Source: JBGPJM01 sp041485385 (lineage in GTDB: Bacteria > Planctomycetota > Phycisphaerae > Phycisphaerales > UBA1924). From it: 25,765 bases of DNA. Position numbers and translations under genes: made by a program. How positions within the stretch are numbered: position 1 is the stretch's first letter; each line of letters begins with the position of its first letter. Positions 8,224-15,324 of this stretch are shown piece by piece. The stretch spans positions 1 through 25,765 of the forward strand of contig JBGPJM010000049.1 of assembly GCA_041485385.1 (NCBI GenBank), in the 5' to 3' direction. The notes beneath the pieces are model-generated. The model had not been told where the DNA came from, searched no databases, and saw nothing but the letters and a program-made list of their open reading frames with translations.

Positions 8224-8339
8224 ACACGTTTCGCGTTGCGCGAGCACAGAGGGATTAGAACGCCCGGCCCGGGGTCGCGCCAACAATGCCTGTGAACGGG
8301 GCCGGGGGGTTCAGAGCTGACGCGGGGGGCGGGCTGTGC

Positions 8340-8864
8340 ATGCGTCCAACGCCCACCATCGCCGCCATCGCCCTGGGCTCCAACGTCGGTGACCGGCGGG
8401 GGCACATCGACTATGCGCTGGACTCGATCGCCGAGATGGAAGGGACGGACGTCGTCGCAACGTCGTCGTTCCACGAAACGGCGGCGGTCGGGCTCGCCGG
8501 CGGGGTGGACCCGGGGGGACCCTACCTCAACGGCGCGGTGGTCGTGCGGACCACGCTGGCGCCCCGTGAGCTGCTGAGGGAGCTGCTGCGGATAGAGCGC
8601 CAGCGAGGCCGGAGCCGCAGCGATGCGGACAAGTGGGGGCCGCGCACGCTGGACCTGGACCTGCTGGTCTACGGCGATCTGGTTATGCGGGAAGCGGATC
8701 TGGTGCTGCCGCACCCGTGGATGGAGGGACGGTCGTTTGTTCTCGAGCCGCTGGCGGAGATCGCTCCGGGCCTGGTGGTGCCCTCGGCGAGCGGGCGATC
8801 GGAGACGGTCGCGGAGTTGACGTCGGCGCTGAAAAACAGGAGGAAGTCCGAGTATGCGGTGTGA
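8340..8864 (+). CDS. folK: HPPK, 6-hydroxymethyl-dihydropterin pyrophosphokinase
   Basis: FolK transfers pyrophosphate from ATP to 6-hydroxymethyl-7,8-dihydropterin, the step before dihydropteroate synthase in folate synthesis; it is cytosolic. The 174-residue product has the family length and motifs: ALGSNVGD (11-18), PYLNGAVVV (61-69), the signature WGPRTLDLDLL (99-109) with the Mg-binding aspartates at 105 and 107, and LPHP (123-126). The start at 8340 puts the ALGSN motif at the usual distance. An in-frame ATG at 8286 would add 18 residues of Gly-rich, unlikely sequence. No strong ribosome site is seen. No other folate genes are adjacent. Its last 11 bases overlap the next gene, whose AGGAGG lies inside folK. 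Confidence 0.94.
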   Translation: MRPTPTIAAIALGSNVGDRRGHIDYALDSIAEMEGTDVVATSSFHETAAVGLAGGVDPGGPYLNGAVVVRTTLAPRELLRELLRIERQRGRSRSDADKWGPRTLDLDLLVYGDLVMREADLVLPHPWMEGRSFVLEPLAEIAPGLVVPSASGRSETVAELTSALKNRRKSEYAV

Positions 8865-10182
8865 CCGTGGATCGGCGCAGCGTTGGTCGGTGGCGGGTGC
8901 CGTGCTCGCGGCCCTCGTCACCGTTGCCGCGGCCGCGGCGCAGGTCGAGAAGATACGCACGGTGCAGCCGGGGGTGGCCCTCACCGATGCCCACGCGGCG
9001 TACGCGGGCGAGCCGACGGCCGAGCGGGTGCGGATCGCCATCCGGGCGCGGGCGGGAGCGCTGTTGCGGGAAGAGATGGTGGTGCGGATCAGGCCGGGCA
9101 AGGCCGGGAATCATGAGCCGCGCCGCGTGGCCCTGGAGCTGGGCGAGCTGCGCGTGGTGACGGTCGACGGGACGCTGCTGGCGACCAATATCCGGAACGA
9201 GACGGCGTGCTACGCGGCGGAGTTCGATGGGGAGGTGACGACGGCGGTTCTCGACAGGCTGCTGCCGCCGTTGCCGGTGCCCCAGCTCGCGCTGGCCGGC
9301 GCGTCGGATCCGTCGGCGGGCGGCGCCGGGACTGCCGAGGTCTCCGACGGGTGGACGCCGTACACGCCGCACATCGTTTGGGAGCGCGGCACGATCGACG
9401 AAGTGAAGCGGTCCGACGTCGTTGTGCTGACGGGCCGGAGCGAGCCGGCGCCGGACGGGAGCGGGTTGAGCGGAACCGTGGCGGTAGCGATCGACGTGCA
9501 CACGGGAAGGCTGCGCCGTCTGGAGGCCAAGCTGGCCGACGGCGATCTCGAGCTGACGATGGAGTTCGACCCGATCGCGACCGAACCCGCCCCGGTGTGG
9601 TCGATCAGCGAGACCGGCCGAACGCGCCTGAAGCAGCTGAGTGAACTGCGGGCACGCCCGGGGGATCTCGTGCCCGGGCGCCCCGTGCCAGAGATCGGTC
9701 TGATCGATCTTGATTGGAAGCCGTGGGAGATCAGGAGCGTGCTGGGGCGGGAGGGGGCGGCGAAGGTCGACTGGCTCGCGCTGGTGCTGGTCACCGACGC
9801 GGGCGCGGAGGACGGCGCGGCGGCAAAGTCCGCGGTCGAGCCGTTGCTCCTGCGGCCGCAGCAGAGCGGACAGGGCGCGATGGTGGTCGTCTTCATCGCC
9901 GGCGGCGCGGGGGCGGATACTCGCGCGAAGGTGCGCGCCGCCGCGGAGCGCTGGGGGCCGGGGATGCTGTGGACGGCCTCGCGCGAGAAGACCCTGGACA
10001 GGTTCGCGCCGGGGGCAGGGGCGGCCCTCGTGATCATCAGCGCCGACCGCACGCTGCGGTGCATCGTCGCGCTGGACGGACGGGGAGCGGACAGCGCACG
10101 AATCGCTGAGGAGGTGCAGGCGTGCCTGAGCCCGGGCGCGGTGTCGCTGCCCGCGCCGCTGGGGGAAGCGCCGCCACGATGA
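8854..10182 (+). CDS. Exported protein with cysteine-less redoxin-like C-terminus
   Basis: This is a 442-residue protein with a clear signal peptide (hydrophobic 13-29, cleavage likely near AAAAQ). The first part (about 30-150) looks like a LolA/DUF2092-type beta domain, a weak impression only. After a linker, GDLVPGRPVPEIGLIDLDWKPWEI (about 268-291, read in pieces) resembles the start of an AhpC/TSA or thioredoxin-like domain. The position that should hold the redox cysteine (LVLVTDAGAEDG) has none; the only cysteines nearby are RCIV and QACL near the end. I therefore expect a structural or binding role rather than a redox enzyme. AGGAGG at 8838-8843 inside folK sets the start. The function is not known. 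Confidence 0.8.
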   Translation: MRCDRGSAQRWSVAGAVLAALVTVAAAAAQVEKIRTVQPGVALTDAHAAYAGEPTAERVRIAIRARAGALLREEMVVRIRPGKAGNHEPRRVALELGELRVVTVDGTLLATNIRNETACYAAEFDGEVTTAVLDRLLPPLPVPQLALAGASDPSAGGAGTAEVSDGWTPYTPHIVWERGTIDEVKRSDVVVLTGRSEPAPDGSGLSGTVAVAIDVHTGRLRRLEAKLADGDLELTMEFDPIATEPAPVWSISETGRTRLKQLSELRARPGDLVPGRPVPEIGLIDLDWKPWEIRSVLGREGAAKVDWLALVLVTDAGAEDGAAAKSAVEPLLLRPQQSGQGAMVVVFIAGGAGADTRAKVRAAAERWGPGMLWTASREKTLDRFAPGAGAALVIISADRTLRCIVALDGRGADSARIAEEVQACLSPGAVSLPAPLGEAPPR

Positions 10183-10230
10183 GCGTGTTGCGTGAGCGCG
10201 TCGCTCGTACGCGCGTCTGGCCGTCGTCAC

Positions 10231-10998
10231 TCACGGCGGCTGGATCAGCGTGCCGATCGGGTCCTTCGGGTCGGCCGTGATCGCGCGCCGGATATTGCCG
10301 CGGGCCTTGAAGTCGAAGACCAGCACGGGGATGCGCTGCTCGCGGCACATGGTGATGGCGGTCATATCCATGACGCCGAGGTTCTTGGCGATGGCCTCTT
10401 CGAACGTGAGCCTCGTGAACCGCTTCGCAGAGGGATCCTTGCGAGGGTCGGCGGAATAGACGCCATCAACCTTGGTGGCCTTGAGCAGCAACTCGCATTC
10501 CAGCTCAGTCGCCCGGAGGGCCGCGCAGGTGTCGGTGGTGCAGAACGGGTTGCCGGTGCCGGCCACGAGGATGACCACGCGTCCCTTGTCCAGGTGGTGC
10601 AGGGCGCGCCCGCGTATGAACGGCTCCGCGACGGCTCGGATCTCTATCGCCGACATGACCCGGGAGTCGATCCCGATGTGCAGCAGCGCCTCCTTCAGCG
10701 CCAGCCCGTTCATCACGGTCGCCAGCATGCCCATATGGTCGGCTACGGCCTGGTGGATGTGCGCGGCCTTGGCGAACTTGGCCCCGCGGACGTAGTTGCC
10801 CCCGCCAACGACGACGGCTAGCTGCGCACCGGTTTGATAGGCTGCCCTGACCTCCGAGGCGATCAGCGACAACTCCTCCGGGTCGATCCCCTGTGACCCG
10901 GGCGCACAGAACGCTTCGCCGGAGAGCTTCAGAAGGACGCGGTGGTAGGGGGTCTGGCCAGCCTCCGCAGGTGCAGGAGCGGCGTGCTGGGTTGGCAT
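10231..10998 (-). CDS. pyrH: UMP kinase
   Basis: PyrH phosphorylates UMP to UDP with ATP, in the cytosol, as an essential step in pyrimidine nucleotide synthesis. The 255-residue product shows the amino-acid-kinase fold motifs: LLKLSGEAF (22-30), VVVGGGNYVRG (62-72), DHMGMLATVMNGLAL (87-101), GTGNPFCTTDTCAALRATE (147-165) and KVDGVYSADPRKDP (176-189). I chose the ATG at 10998 because it gives the normal length. The frame runs on upstream through Pro-rich sequence with an ATG at 11067 and no good ribosome site for either start. It converges with the previous gene (48-base gap). The usual neighbours rpsB, tsf and frr are absent. Confidence 0.95.
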   Translation of the reverse strand: MPTQHAAPAPAEAGQTPYHRVLLKLSGEAFCAPGSQGIDPEELSLIASEVRAAYQTGAQLAVVVGGGNYVRGAKFAKAAHIHQAVADHMGMLATVMNGLALKEALLHIGIDSRVMSAIEIRAVAEPFIRGRALHHLDKGRVVILVAGTGNPFCTTDTCAALRATELECELLLKATKVDGVYSADPRKDPSAKRFTRLTFEEAIAKNLGVMDMTAITMCREQRIPVLVFDFKARGNIRRAITADPKDPIGTLIQPP

Positions 10999-11281
10999 GA
11001 GAGGGTGTCCGGAAGGCCGGGGCGGCCGAGGGTTGGGATCAGAACGGGGAACCGTGGGCGGTTTCATCCGTCCGATTGAATCGGAAGGGCGCGCTGCCGT
11101 CAAGGCCGGTCGGAACTGCGCGCACGGCCCGGGCGGGAGATGATCGGTATCCAGCCCGAACCGTATGCCGCGCCACTGCGAACAGTTCGAGCCGGAGGGG
11201 ACAGCGGCGGCAGGGACGGGACGGGGGTACCGTATAGGACTGTGGTGGCGTGGGGCCGGGGCGGCCGATGTCGGATAAGCC
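10999..11281. other. Divergent intergenic region, pyrH / VWA gene
   Basis: These 283 bases separate the divergent starts of pyrH (-) and the VWA gene (+), so promoters for both should lie here. The only structure I can point to is the inverted repeat at 11071-11085. No convincing -10/-35 pair or convincing open frame was seen. Confidence 0.6.
11071..11085. repeat. Short inverted repeat in divergent region
   Basis: TCCGAT-TGA-ATCGGA is a perfect 6-bp inverted repeat with a 3-base spacer, about 73 bases upstream of the pyrH start. It could be an operator half-site pair, or chance. Confidence 0.25.
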
Positions 11282-12394
11282 ATGATGCAACCGGCGCCAA
11301 AAGATGGTTTCCGAAGGGGTCCGGGCCCGGCATTCGCTCAAGGCTCTCCGGGTCGCCAATCGATGGCCACCGCCGGCTGGGCCGAGGAGGGCGGGCCGAG
11401 TCTTCATCGGCAGATCGGTGTTTGGGCTTTCCGCGGATCTATGGCGGGCTTCGGCGTGTCCTTGCTCGTTCACCTGCTCTTCCTCTTGATCGCAGCGATC
11501 TGGACGGTGGGGGTGGGCCAGGCGGGCGGGGCAGGGGGCGACGCCGGTCGGGGCGAGATCGAGCTCGCCGTGATGAGCGATACCGAGCTCAGCGCGCTCC
11601 AGGGCGCGTCGCTCGAGGTGGAGACGCCGACGATCGCCGACGCCGCGAGTATCTCGGCGGAGCTACCCGAGATGCTCGCGCCGGTCGCCGACTCGGGCGG
11701 ATCTCCAGGACTGCCGGGCGCCGCCGACGGCATCGGCAACGTGGGGGACGGCATGGGCGGCGCCGGCGGCGACATCGGCCAGGGAGCCGGGCTCGGCGAG
11801 AGCGGCTCGGGCGGCGGCGGGGCAGCGAGCTTCTTCGGTGTCGAGGCCACCGGCACGCGATTCGCCTACATCGTCGACACCTCAGGCTCGATGCAGGGCG
11901 CCAAGATGGGGGCGATGAAGGTCGAGCTGCTCGAGTCGATCAAGACGCTGCTGGAGCACATGCAGTTCTTTGTGTCGTTCTTCTCCAACGACGCGATGCC
12001 GATGGGCCAGCGCCTGAAGTGGACACCCGCCAGCGACACGGGGAAGAAATGGGCGGCGGATCAGGCGATGCAGCAGCAGGCGTACGGCGGGACAAACCCG
12101 CTGCCGGCGTTCCAGGTCGCCTTCGATATGACGCCCCGCCCCGACGCGATCTACTTCATGACCGACGGCCTCTTCGATGAGGGCGTCGCGGCGGAAGTGG
12201 CGAAGATGAACAAGCGTGGGCGGCGGGTGCCGATCCACTGCATCGCCTTCGACGTGCAGGAAAAGGGCGTGGAGCAGTTGATGAAGCGGATCGCCGAGGA
12301 CTCCGGCGGGCGCTACACAGCGGTACCGCTGGGCGCTGTCCCGTCTCGTCCCACGGCGCCCATCAAGCCGGCGGCGCCACGGAGCCCGCGATGA
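11282..12394 (+). CDS. Membrane-anchored VWA protein with TonB-like helix
   Basis: This 370-residue protein has a basic, Pro-rich cytoplasmic start, a single membrane helix at about 54-76 and a Gly-rich linker (about 137-180). A von Willebrand A domain runs from about 183 to 350. The metal site is complete: DTSGS at 199-203, Thr271 in GGTN and Asp295 in MTDG. The domain entry FFGVEATGTRFAYIVD is a pattern I associate with planctomycete VWA proteins. The helix carries S60-x3-H64 and a Thr at 75, spaced like S16, H20 and S31 of the TonB helix that contacts ExbB/ExbD. Together with the ExbB/ExbD genes downstream, this suggests a TonB/TolA-like force transducer with a VWA domain as its periplasmic end (inference). 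The start is uncertain (alternative ATG at 11363). It overlaps the next gene by ATGA. Confidence 0.85.
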   Translation: MMQPAPKDGFRRGPGPAFAQGSPGRQSMATAGWAEEGGPSLHRQIGVWAFRGSMAGFGVSLLVHLLFLLIAAIWTVGVGQAGGAGGDAGRGEIELAVMSDTELSALQGASLEVETPTIADAASISAELPEMLAPVADSGGSPGLPGAADGIGNVGDGMGGAGGDIGQGAGLGESGSGGGGAASFFGVEATGTRFAYIVDTSGSMQGAKMGAMKVELLESIKTLLEHMQFFVSFFSNDAMPMGQRLKWTPASDTGKKWAADQAMQQQAYGGTNPLPAFQVAFDMTPRPDAIYFMTDGLFDEGVAAEVAKMNKRGRRVPIHCIAFDVQEKGVEQLMKRIAEDSGGRYTAVPLGAVPSRPTAPIKPAAPRSPR

Positions 12395-13659
12395 AGCGTC
12401 GGCTGGCCTGCCTGCCCATGGCGTGGGCGGTCGCGGTGACCGGCGCCGCGTCGTCGGCGCAGGTCACTCTCCGCGCCGGCGATGGATCGATCGAAGGACG
12501 GGTCAGGAGCGTGTCGATCGAGGGCGTGCTCGTGACCCTGGGGGAAAGCGGCGCGACCCAGGCCGACCAGCGGCTCATCGGGTGGGACAGGGTCAAGCTC
12601 GTGGAGGGCGAGGCGGCGCAGAAGGCCGCGCAGTTCACGCAGTTGTCCACCGAAGCCTGGCGCGCCAGGTCGAGGGCCGAGCGCGGCGACTGGGGCGCGG
12701 CCGAGCCGCTTTTCGAGCACCTCTTCACGCAGCTGGAAGGCAAGGACGGCCCCACCGCGGCCCTCGTCGCCGAGGGGCTGCTGCGTTGCCGGCTCCGTCG
12801 CGGCGCGCAGGGCGTCGCCGTGTGGCCGTGGCTGGAATGGCTCGGAATCATGGAGCGAAGCGGCGGCTTGGGGGCGGCCGGCTCCAAGACCCGCGCGGGC
12901 TGGTTGGGGGGGAACATCGATCCCGGCCAGTCGGGGGCCGCGGGGCGGGCGGTGGACGAGGAAACCGGCCTGGCTGTGGCGTTGCCACCGGTATGGGTCG
13001 GCGGGAGCGCCGGGGTGCTGGCGGGGGCCCCGGAGTGGGAGCGGTTCCGTGATCGCGGCGGCGAAGTCGGCGAGCTTGCGGCGCTGTATGAGCAGGCGTC
13101 CAGGTACGAGGCCGGATTGCCCGTGGGCGTCCCGACGGCCGGCAGCGAGAGCCCGGGAGTCCGCCTGGTGCATGACATCGTGGTCGCGAGAATCGGCAGC
13201 GACGAGGAACGGAAGGCGGCCCGCTCGGCCCTGAACATGCGGATATCCCCGGCGCCGACGGGGAGCGGGGTAACGAAGAAGCCCGCGCCCTTGCCGCCAC
13301 GGTGGCTGGAGGCCTGGTGCCGCGCCGCGATCGGGCGGTCCTTGCTGCGTGAAGCCGACGAGGCCTCCCGGATGCAGGGCGTGATCGAGCTGCTCCATCT
13401 TCCCGCTCGCTTCGCCTCCGACCAGCCCTACCTGACCGGCGTGGCGCTCGCCGAGGCCAGTGCGGCGCTGGCGGACCTGGGTGACGCGGCCGGCGCAGCG
13501 GCGCTGAAATCCGACCTGGCCAGCAGGTTCCCCTATCACCCGGCGCTGGAGTGGGGGCGGATCAACCGGCCGTCGGGGACCGGCGTGCAGAAGGACCCCG
13601 AGCGATCGCGCGGTGGCGGGGTGAATGGGGGCGGATCGGTGAAGAAAGGCGGAACATGA
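12391..13659 (+). CDS. Exported protein of the ExbB/ExbD operon, function unknown
   Basis: This 422-residue protein has a signal peptide (basic MKRR, hydrophobic to about 20, likely cut near SSAQ). A short beta-like segment follows (VTLRAGDGSIEGRVRSV... IGWDRVKLVEG, about 25-73), resembling the small N-terminal domains that precede helical repeats in planctomycete exported proteins. The rest is helical and Ala-rich, with repeat-like pieces such as ADLGDAAGAAALKSDLASRF near 370-390. The C-terminal tail is Gly/Lys-rich and disordered. I do not recognise a family. It is coupled to both neighbours by ATGA overlaps, so it is probably an envelope partner of the ExbB/ExbD motor. Confidence 0.8.
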   Translation: MKRRLACLPMAWAVAVTGAASSAQVTLRAGDGSIEGRVRSVSIEGVLVTLGESGATQADQRLIGWDRVKLVEGEAAQKAAQFTQLSTEAWRARSRAERGDWGAAEPLFEHLFTQLEGKDGPTAALVAEGLLRCRLRRGAQGVAVWPWLEWLGIMERSGGLGAAGSKTRAGWLGGNIDPGQSGAAGRAVDEETGLAVALPPVWVGGSAGVLAGAPEWERFRDRGGEVGELAALYEQASRYEAGLPVGVPTAGSESPGVRLVHDIVVARIGSDEERKAARSALNMRISPAPTGSGVTKKPAPLPPRWLEAWCRAAIGRSLLREADEASRMQGVIELLHLPARFASDQPYLTGVALAEASAALADLGDAAGAAALKSDLASRFPYHPALEWGRINRPSGTGVQKDPERSRGGGVNGGGSVKKGGT

Positions 13660-14465
13660 GCGTGACGGGATTTGTGCTCCACGTGGCGGCCGCTGTCGTC
13701 GGGCAGACCGGGGCGACGCCGCCCGCGGCGCCCGCGCTGCACAAGACCCTGCTGGATTACATCACAGCCGGCGGGGTGGTCGGCTACCTGCTCGTGCTGC
13801 TGTCGTTCGTTGCGCTGGCGTTGGCGATCATGAACCTGATTCAGCTCAGGCGGAGCCAGCTCGCGCCGCCCGACTCCGTGATGCACCTCGACCAGCTTAT
13901 CCGCGCCGGCCGCATGTCGGAGGTCACGGCCTACTGCCAGATCCCCGAGGCGGCCTCCTTCCTTACCCGGGTCCTGGGAATGGCCCTGGCGCGATGCGCT
14001 CGCTCGCCCTTCGGTTTCCTGGAGATCCGCACGGCCGTGGACGAGGCCGGGCAGAAGGAGATGGACAGGCTGGCGCGCGTGACCGACCTGCTCGGGCTGA
14101 TCGCCTCGCTGGGCCCGATGATGGGGCTGCTGGGGACGGTCATTGGGATGATCGGCGCCTTCGCGTCGATCGGCGAGGCCGAGGGGCCTTCCCGATCGCA
14201 GCTGCTCGCGACGTACATGTCGATGGCCCTGGTGACGACGGCCGAGGGGCTGATCGTCGCGATCCCGTGCACGGTGGCGTACGCGTTGTTCCGGAAGCGA
14301 ACAGAGCGCCTGGCGGTGCAGGTCGGGGAGATCATCGAGGAGTGGCTCCCCTTCCTGGAGCCCAGCGGCGCCGCGGCGCCGTCGGCGCCCGGCCCGGGAC
14401 GGGGCACGGCCCCCGCCCGCACCGCGCCCGGCCCGGAGACGGCCAGGGTGGCGAGGACCGCATGA
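13656..14465 (+). CDS. exbB: ExbB/TolQ/MotA-type proton channel subunit
   Basis: The 269-residue protein belongs to the MotA/TolQ/ExbB family, the pentameric inner-membrane part of proton-driven motors. After an N-terminal signal-like hydrophobic stretch (about 5-22) there is a helix at about 38-62. A cytoplasmic domain is followed by the paired helices with LGPMMGLLGTVIGMIGAF (152-169) and ALVTTAEGLIVAIPCTVAY (191-209). Thr161 and Thr194/195 sit where the channel threonines of TolQ/ExbB lie. The C-terminal ~35 residues are Ala/Pro-rich. The start at 13656 overlaps the previous stop (ATGA). The family is certain; whether it serves a Tol-, Ton- or motility-like function cannot be told from sequence. 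Confidence 0.93.
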   Translation: MSVTGFVLHVAAAVVGQTGATPPAAPALHKTLLDYITAGGVVGYLLVLLSFVALALAIMNLIQLRRSQLAPPDSVMHLDQLIRAGRMSEVTAYCQIPEAASFLTRVLGMALARCARSPFGFLEIRTAVDEAGQKEMDRLARVTDLLGLIASLGPMMGLLGTVIGMIGAFASIGEAEGPSRSQLLATYMSMALVTTAEGLIVAIPCTVAYALFRKRTERLAVQVGEIIEEWLPFLEPSGAAAPSAPGPGRGTAPARTAPGPETARVARTA

Positions 14466-14905
14466 AGTTCCGCGTCGCCAAGCCGCTGGAGGAGGCCTCG
14501 TTCGATCTCACGCCGATGATCGACGTCGTTCTTCTGCTGATCATCTTCTTCATGCTGACCACGCATTTCGCCAAGTCGCAGCGATCGAACCTGGATCTCC
14601 CCCGCGAGAAGGGCGAGCCGGTGCGCAAGGAGCCCGAGCGCGACGAGATCGTGATCGACATGGACCATGCTGGAGCGATGAAGATCCTCAACGAATCGGT
14701 GACGCTGGAGAGGCTGCCCGAGCTGCTCAGCTCACAGCGGGGCGGCATCGCCAAGGCAAGGCTGATCGTGCGGGCAGAGCGGAACTGCCCGGCCGGGCAC
14801 CTGAACCAGCTCGTCGGCGTGCTGATCGCTCTGGGAGTGAGGGACTGGCGCCTGGCCACCGCCGGGCCGGAGGCGGTTGGCGGGCATACGGAGGGCGGAG
14901 GATGA
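14462..14905 (+). CDS. exbD: ExbD/TolR-type proton channel subunit, first copy
   Basis: This 147-residue ExbD/TolR protein has a short cytoplasmic N-terminus. A single membrane helix starts at DLTPMIDVVLLLIIFFML (15-32), with the proton-carrying aspartate at 21 intact. A periplasmic domain of about 100 residues follows, ending in the family-typical LIVRAERNCPAGHLNQLV... fold element. It forms the stator or rotor core with the ExbB-like protein encoded just before it. It overlaps exbB and the second exbD by ATGA on each side. Confidence 0.93.
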   Translation: MKFRVAKPLEEASFDLTPMIDVVLLLIIFFMLTTHFAKSQRSNLDLPREKGEPVRKEPERDEIVIDMDHAGAMKILNESVTLERLPELLSSQRGGIAKARLIVRAERNCPAGHLNQLVGVLIALGVRDWRLATAGPEAVGGHTEGGG

Positions 14906-15324
14906 TTCGGCGCCGGGCCGGAGCCTGGGGGGGGCCGCAGAAGCACCGGCTGCCGCTGGTGGCGCTCATCGACGTCGTTCTGTTCCTGCTGCTGTACTTT
15001 ATGGTGGCCGGGAACCTGTCGGCGGAGGAGGCCGAGCTCTCCGCGGCGTTGCGGAGCGAGAAGGGCGCCAAGGGGCAGGCGCTGGACTTCCAGCCGCAGG
15101 TCCTGAATGTCGAGCCCGGCGCCGGGGGGAAGGCTGTTTATCGGATGGGGGATCGCAGTGTCGGCGATCGCACCGGCCTGGCGTCGCTCCTGCGCGGCCT
15201 GCCCCGGGAAATGGGCGTGTTCGTGCGGGTCAGCCCGGCGGTTTCGGTGGAGGCGGCGGCGGGAGCCCTGCAAGCGTGCTCCGACGCCGGGTTCACTAAG
15301 ATCACCTATGTGCCCGCGAAGTGA
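14902..15324 (+). CDS. exbD: ExbD/TolR-type subunit, second divergent copy
   Basis: This 140-residue protein is a second, different ExbD. The membrane helix LPLVALIDVVLFLLLYFMV (17-35) keeps the key aspartate (Asp24). The usual FxLTPMID entry is replaced by KHRLPLVALID, and the N-terminus is Arg-rich. The periplasmic part has the same general layout (VFVRVSPAVSVEAAAGALQACSDAGF, given here as two pieces: VFVRVSPAV and LQACSDAGF) but little identity with copy one. Two unequal ExbD proteins with one ExbB imply a heterodimer in the pore. It is coupled to the first exbD by ATGA and its end overlaps the next gene. Confidence 0.88.
   Translation: MIRRRAGAWGGPQKHRLPLVALIDVVLFLLLYFMVAGNLSAEEAELSAALRSEKGAKGQALDFQPQVLNVEPGAGGKAVYRMGDRSVGDRTGLASLLRGLPREMGVFVRVSPAVSVEAAAGALQACSDAGFTKITYVPAK

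Noticed and set aside
8229..8260. Promoter for folK (TTTCGC / GATTAG)
   Set aside because: Matches to consensus are poor and spacing is 13 or 18 bases depending on the choice.
8127..8339. Tetrahydrofolate riboswitch before folK
   Set aside because: The only structure is the simple nested hairpin at 8188-8223. No conserved riboswitch core could be recognised.
11221..11281. Sigma-28 promoter (GCCGAT... GATAAG) before the VWA gene
   Set aside because: There is a GCCGAT-like piece but no TAAA element at the required distance upstream.
10999..11283. N-terminal extension of pyrH to 11283
   Set aside because: The added 95 residues are Pro/Arg-rich, outside the family length, and lie in the divergent promoter region.
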